Shown one piece after another: positions 61,131 to 64,000 of a stretch of 64,000 nt of DNA; position 1 is the stretch's first letter; every line of letters begins with the position of its first letter. The notes under the pieces were generated by a model. The model worked only from the letters and a program-made list of their open reading frames with translations. It searched no databases and was not told the origin of the DNA. A program made the position numbers and the translations under genes. The DNA comes from Acanthornis magna (taxonomy: Eukaryota; Chordata; Aves; Passeriformes; Acanthizidae): positions 8,184,001 through 8,248,000 of the forward strand of contig JAWUZG010000001.1 in NCBI GenBank assembly GCA_036785705.1, written 5' to 3'.

Positions 61131-64000
61131 TCCTAGGATTTTTTTTTTTGTAATTTGACAAAGCACTCAATATCACATAACACTCTGGTTTTGACAATAG
61201 CTGGAGTAGGTTAGATAAAAAGCTCCGGGAAGCTCTATAAGAACAATGACTTTAGCTTCTTTTTTTTTTTTTTTAATTAATTAAATTGTTGCAACTGTCT
61301 TCATTGGAATAAAGGTAAAAGTCAATGTATTTCTAGTATGGTTTTAGCCTGTAACCACCAAGTGATCCTTTGGACATAAACAGAAAAAGCAAAGTATGTT
61401 CTGGCATCTGATAATATCACAAAGTTTTGAGGACATCATCTGTCCACAGGTCAGAAAATAAAGGTATCTGTTTTCAGTATTCTCTCATAGCAGAGCAAAT
61501 AAATATTAATGTTGGGTGAGCAGACTGAAAATCTGAGCTTCTCTGAAACCAGCAGTTGTTAAATCTTCAACACCATCAGACTCCCCATAAAGAGAGGGAA
61601 CAACAATTTTAATTGGCAATATGAGCCATGAGAGAGATCTAAATAATTTCTCCCAGTGATCACCTTATGTATTTCTTTCATCATCTGACATTTCATAATG
61701 CCTTTCCTCTAAAATATTCTCCTTCTGAGGATCTCAACAGGATTTGTTCTGGGTACAGTTTCCCAGAGCTGACCAAGTACATTGCTGGGTGTCCCTGCTG
61801 CCATCCCAGGATATCTGCAGACACAAGGACGGAAACAGGGCCAGCTGAGAGGTCTGTTTCAGCCTGGGAGAGTTGGATTTCCTTTATTGGGTGAGTAACA
61901 CCTGTATGTGGCTGGAAGTTAGCAAATGGCTCTGGAAAAGATGTAGTTGGTAAGCAGAGCCACATGGGGCTGAAAACCTACTGTTTGGGAAGGGAAATAA
62001 AGCATTTGGATGCTGGAACATAGAAACAGAAATAAAAACTTGTCTGTGCTACATGTTCATTGAATAGTGACATGATTAACAAATAGTGGGTTTAGATCCT
62101 TTAAAAAATGCAGTTTCAAGTAGTATAGCTTCCAGAGTGAGGAATTCCCCCGTGCTCCCATTCTTGAGAAGTCACTGAGTCTGACAAACAGGAAGGGAGG
62201 GATAATGGCAGAGAAAACACTGGCAACACACAAAAAATGCACAAAACTGAGAAGCCTTTTCAATCCGTTTCGTGGCTATTCATCTGTTCTGACTGCTCCT
62301 ATCAGGTAGGTATGGAACAACCCTGAAATTAAGGCTAGGCTTCTGCACACGAGCAGTTTTTCCATGGTGGGCACTGCAAACTGGCACATCCTCGTGGAAG
62401 ACACATACATCAAAATGAATTAATAAGTGCACTTGGATGAACAGGGAGAAGCTGTGGTCCACTGGTCCCATAATTATGGGGAAAGGCCATGTGCAAACCC
62501 TGGCACTAGGCTGGGAAATAGTACATGTGATTTCCATTCCCATCTCTGCCTTACTCCTCCTGCCAGAGTTTGAACAAGACTCTAAGTCTCTCTGTGCTTC
62601 AGTCTGTAACAGAGTAATAATATTTCCCTGCCTCACTGTGGGACACTGTCATCCAGATATTGTGCTGATGGGTACAATTGAACAATCTGCCATATATTAA
62701 AAAGAAAACTTGTTCAGATGGATGGTGCTTTATCACTGAAAAACGTCAAGTGAATGAGGTGTACTCGCTTTTTATAGGTTCCTTGTATGTGCTTTGTTAT
62801 AATAAGAAATGCATCACCACTGTGGGGACCTGAGTCATCTTTGTCCTTATTCTGCTCTTTTTCCAGTGTTTTCCTTGAATGCAATACACATAAATCAGTA
62901 TAAAAATGGAGTAATACCATGGCAAATCATAGGTTTTGTTTTTCTCCCTGGAAGTTGCACTAGCCCTGCAGTCCAAAACAATTATTACCATGTAATTTAT
63001 TTTCACTTTATTATGTTTCTCTGAAATACAAATTGGAGTTTGCTGGTTATGCAACAGCTCTCCATATTCATTTTCCTACACAATGAAGCTTCAGCTGGGA
63101 ATACATACAAATTAAGGATTCAAATCTTTCTAAGAAGTTTTGAAAAACTTCCTTTAGAGCCAGCTTCTATCAAATCCCATTTGGTTTTATAAGCTGCTGA
63201 AAACTCTAATCAGAAACGTCTGTGCTTATGGGCTCAAAACAGAGTATCTTCTGTATCTTACCTTACTTCCCTGCAAGAATCTCTGAATAACGTCAAAATG
63301 GTATGCCTTTCCTAATTCAAACATTTGGCAAAACAGTGTTTTAATAAATGATGTAACAGGGGAGATCATAATAGGAAACATCTGTACAGATTGCTGAAGG
63401 CAAGCTCAAAGTATGTCAGAGTCTAAGAATTTACCACAAGGAAAAATTACTGAGAAAAATATGTAAAAAATGTTTATGTTCAGTGTTGTTTGAAAGACAA
63501 CATGAACAAAATGTGTAACTATACCACACAAGTAGACCACAACCCTCTTTTAATATTTACAAAGCTATTGAAGGGCTGACACAGGGAAGTAAGAGCTCAT
63601 CCCTGACTAGCAGGGAAAGAGGATGACCTGTCCCTTTTTGATAGGAAATCTCAGGCACAGAGAGGTCAAATCAAAACTGTTCCTCTGATCTGAGTGTAAT
63701 AAAACTTAGGCAATCAATTTCATTTACCTGCTGCTTCATCAAAAAAAGCAATGTGTCTGAATCTGCCATTGCTTTCAGCTAAAGGAGACATTTGGCCGCC
63801 TCAGACACCATGTCCAAGATTTCTCAAGTCGGAGATCTCCAAAATGAGTATGTGAATTGAAGGTCATCCATCATATAAGGAATTTGCCTAAGGACACTCC
63901 TACACTGAGCATCCTAATAACCTGATTCCCTGTGCTTCAACACAATACTCTTCTTCATTTCTTACTTTTTCTCATCCATCTGTACCAGTAGGGAATGAGT
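61131..64000. other. Unique AT-rich DNA, no gene seen
   Basis: T-runs lie at 61139-61149 and 61260-61274, the latter followed by aattaattaaatt. Frames at 61667-61965 and 62280-62700 overlap on opposite strands and carry no protein features. No mobile element was recognised up to the window end. Confidence 0.5.

Noticed and set aside
1..64000. CRISPR arrays, tRNA or rRNA genes, bacterial operons, phage modules
   Set aside because: No regularly spaced direct repeats, no cloverleaf with conserved T-loop, and no dense gene packing were seen. The repeats present are of vertebrate type.

Overview
This window looks like nuclear DNA of a bird. The clearest evidence is the CR1 non-LTR retrotransposon copies. 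Several keep the usual 3' end of tandem ATTCTGTG-type units, and their 3' UTR text matches avian CR1. Two solo long terminal repeats with intact target-site duplications and an AT-rich, low-GC background fit the same picture. A songbird is plausible from the look of the LTRs and of the repeat at 39.1-39.6 kb, but that is a weak inference. No bacterial, phage or plasmid architecture is present: there are no packed ORFs, operons, Shine-Dalgarno patterns, rRNA, tRNA or CRISPR array.

I found no protein-coding gene that I can name. Nearly all open frames are short, overlap on both strands, and show no domain or family signature. The longest ones are produced by a purine-only microsatellite (36.7-37.3 kb) or by CR1 sequence (49.7-50.2 kb). 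The window is therefore most simply an intergenic gene desert or part of a very large intron. Three short stretches have exon-like properties and are reported as candidates only: 6951-6995 (minus), 32083-32161 (plus) and 60891-61130 (plus).

Layout. 1-13 kb is unique AT-rich DNA with one very old CR1 (about 1.88-2.81 kb). 13-18.2 kb is a CR1-rich block: a younger CR1 on the minus strand, a small 3' fragment, a younger CR1 on the plus strand, and a long ancient CR1 with an internal ATT microsatellite. 18-29 kb is mostly unique, with two more ancient CR1 pieces. At 29302-29637 there is a complete solo LTR on the minus strand flanked by 5-bp duplications. 29.6-36.7 kb is unique and includes a very AT-rich block near 31.1-31.5 kb. 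At 36.74-37.26 kb lies a GAAAAA-type polypurine microsatellite of about 525 bp. 39.1-39.6 kb holds an avian interspersed repeat that I could not assign. 40.0-40.3 kb has a hairpin and a TA repeat. At 49.31-50.49 kb a CR1 has been split by a solo LTR carrying 6-bp duplications of its target, which is the part of the CR1 reverse transcriptase gene coding for the catalytic FADD motif. The rest, to 64 kb, is unique apart from one ancient CR1 fragment near 54.4-54.6 kb.

Nothing here amounts to an undescribed multi-gene system. The most informative structures are the nested LTR-in-CR1 insertion, the second intact solo LTR with its promoter elements, the long polypurine tract, and the three candidate exons.
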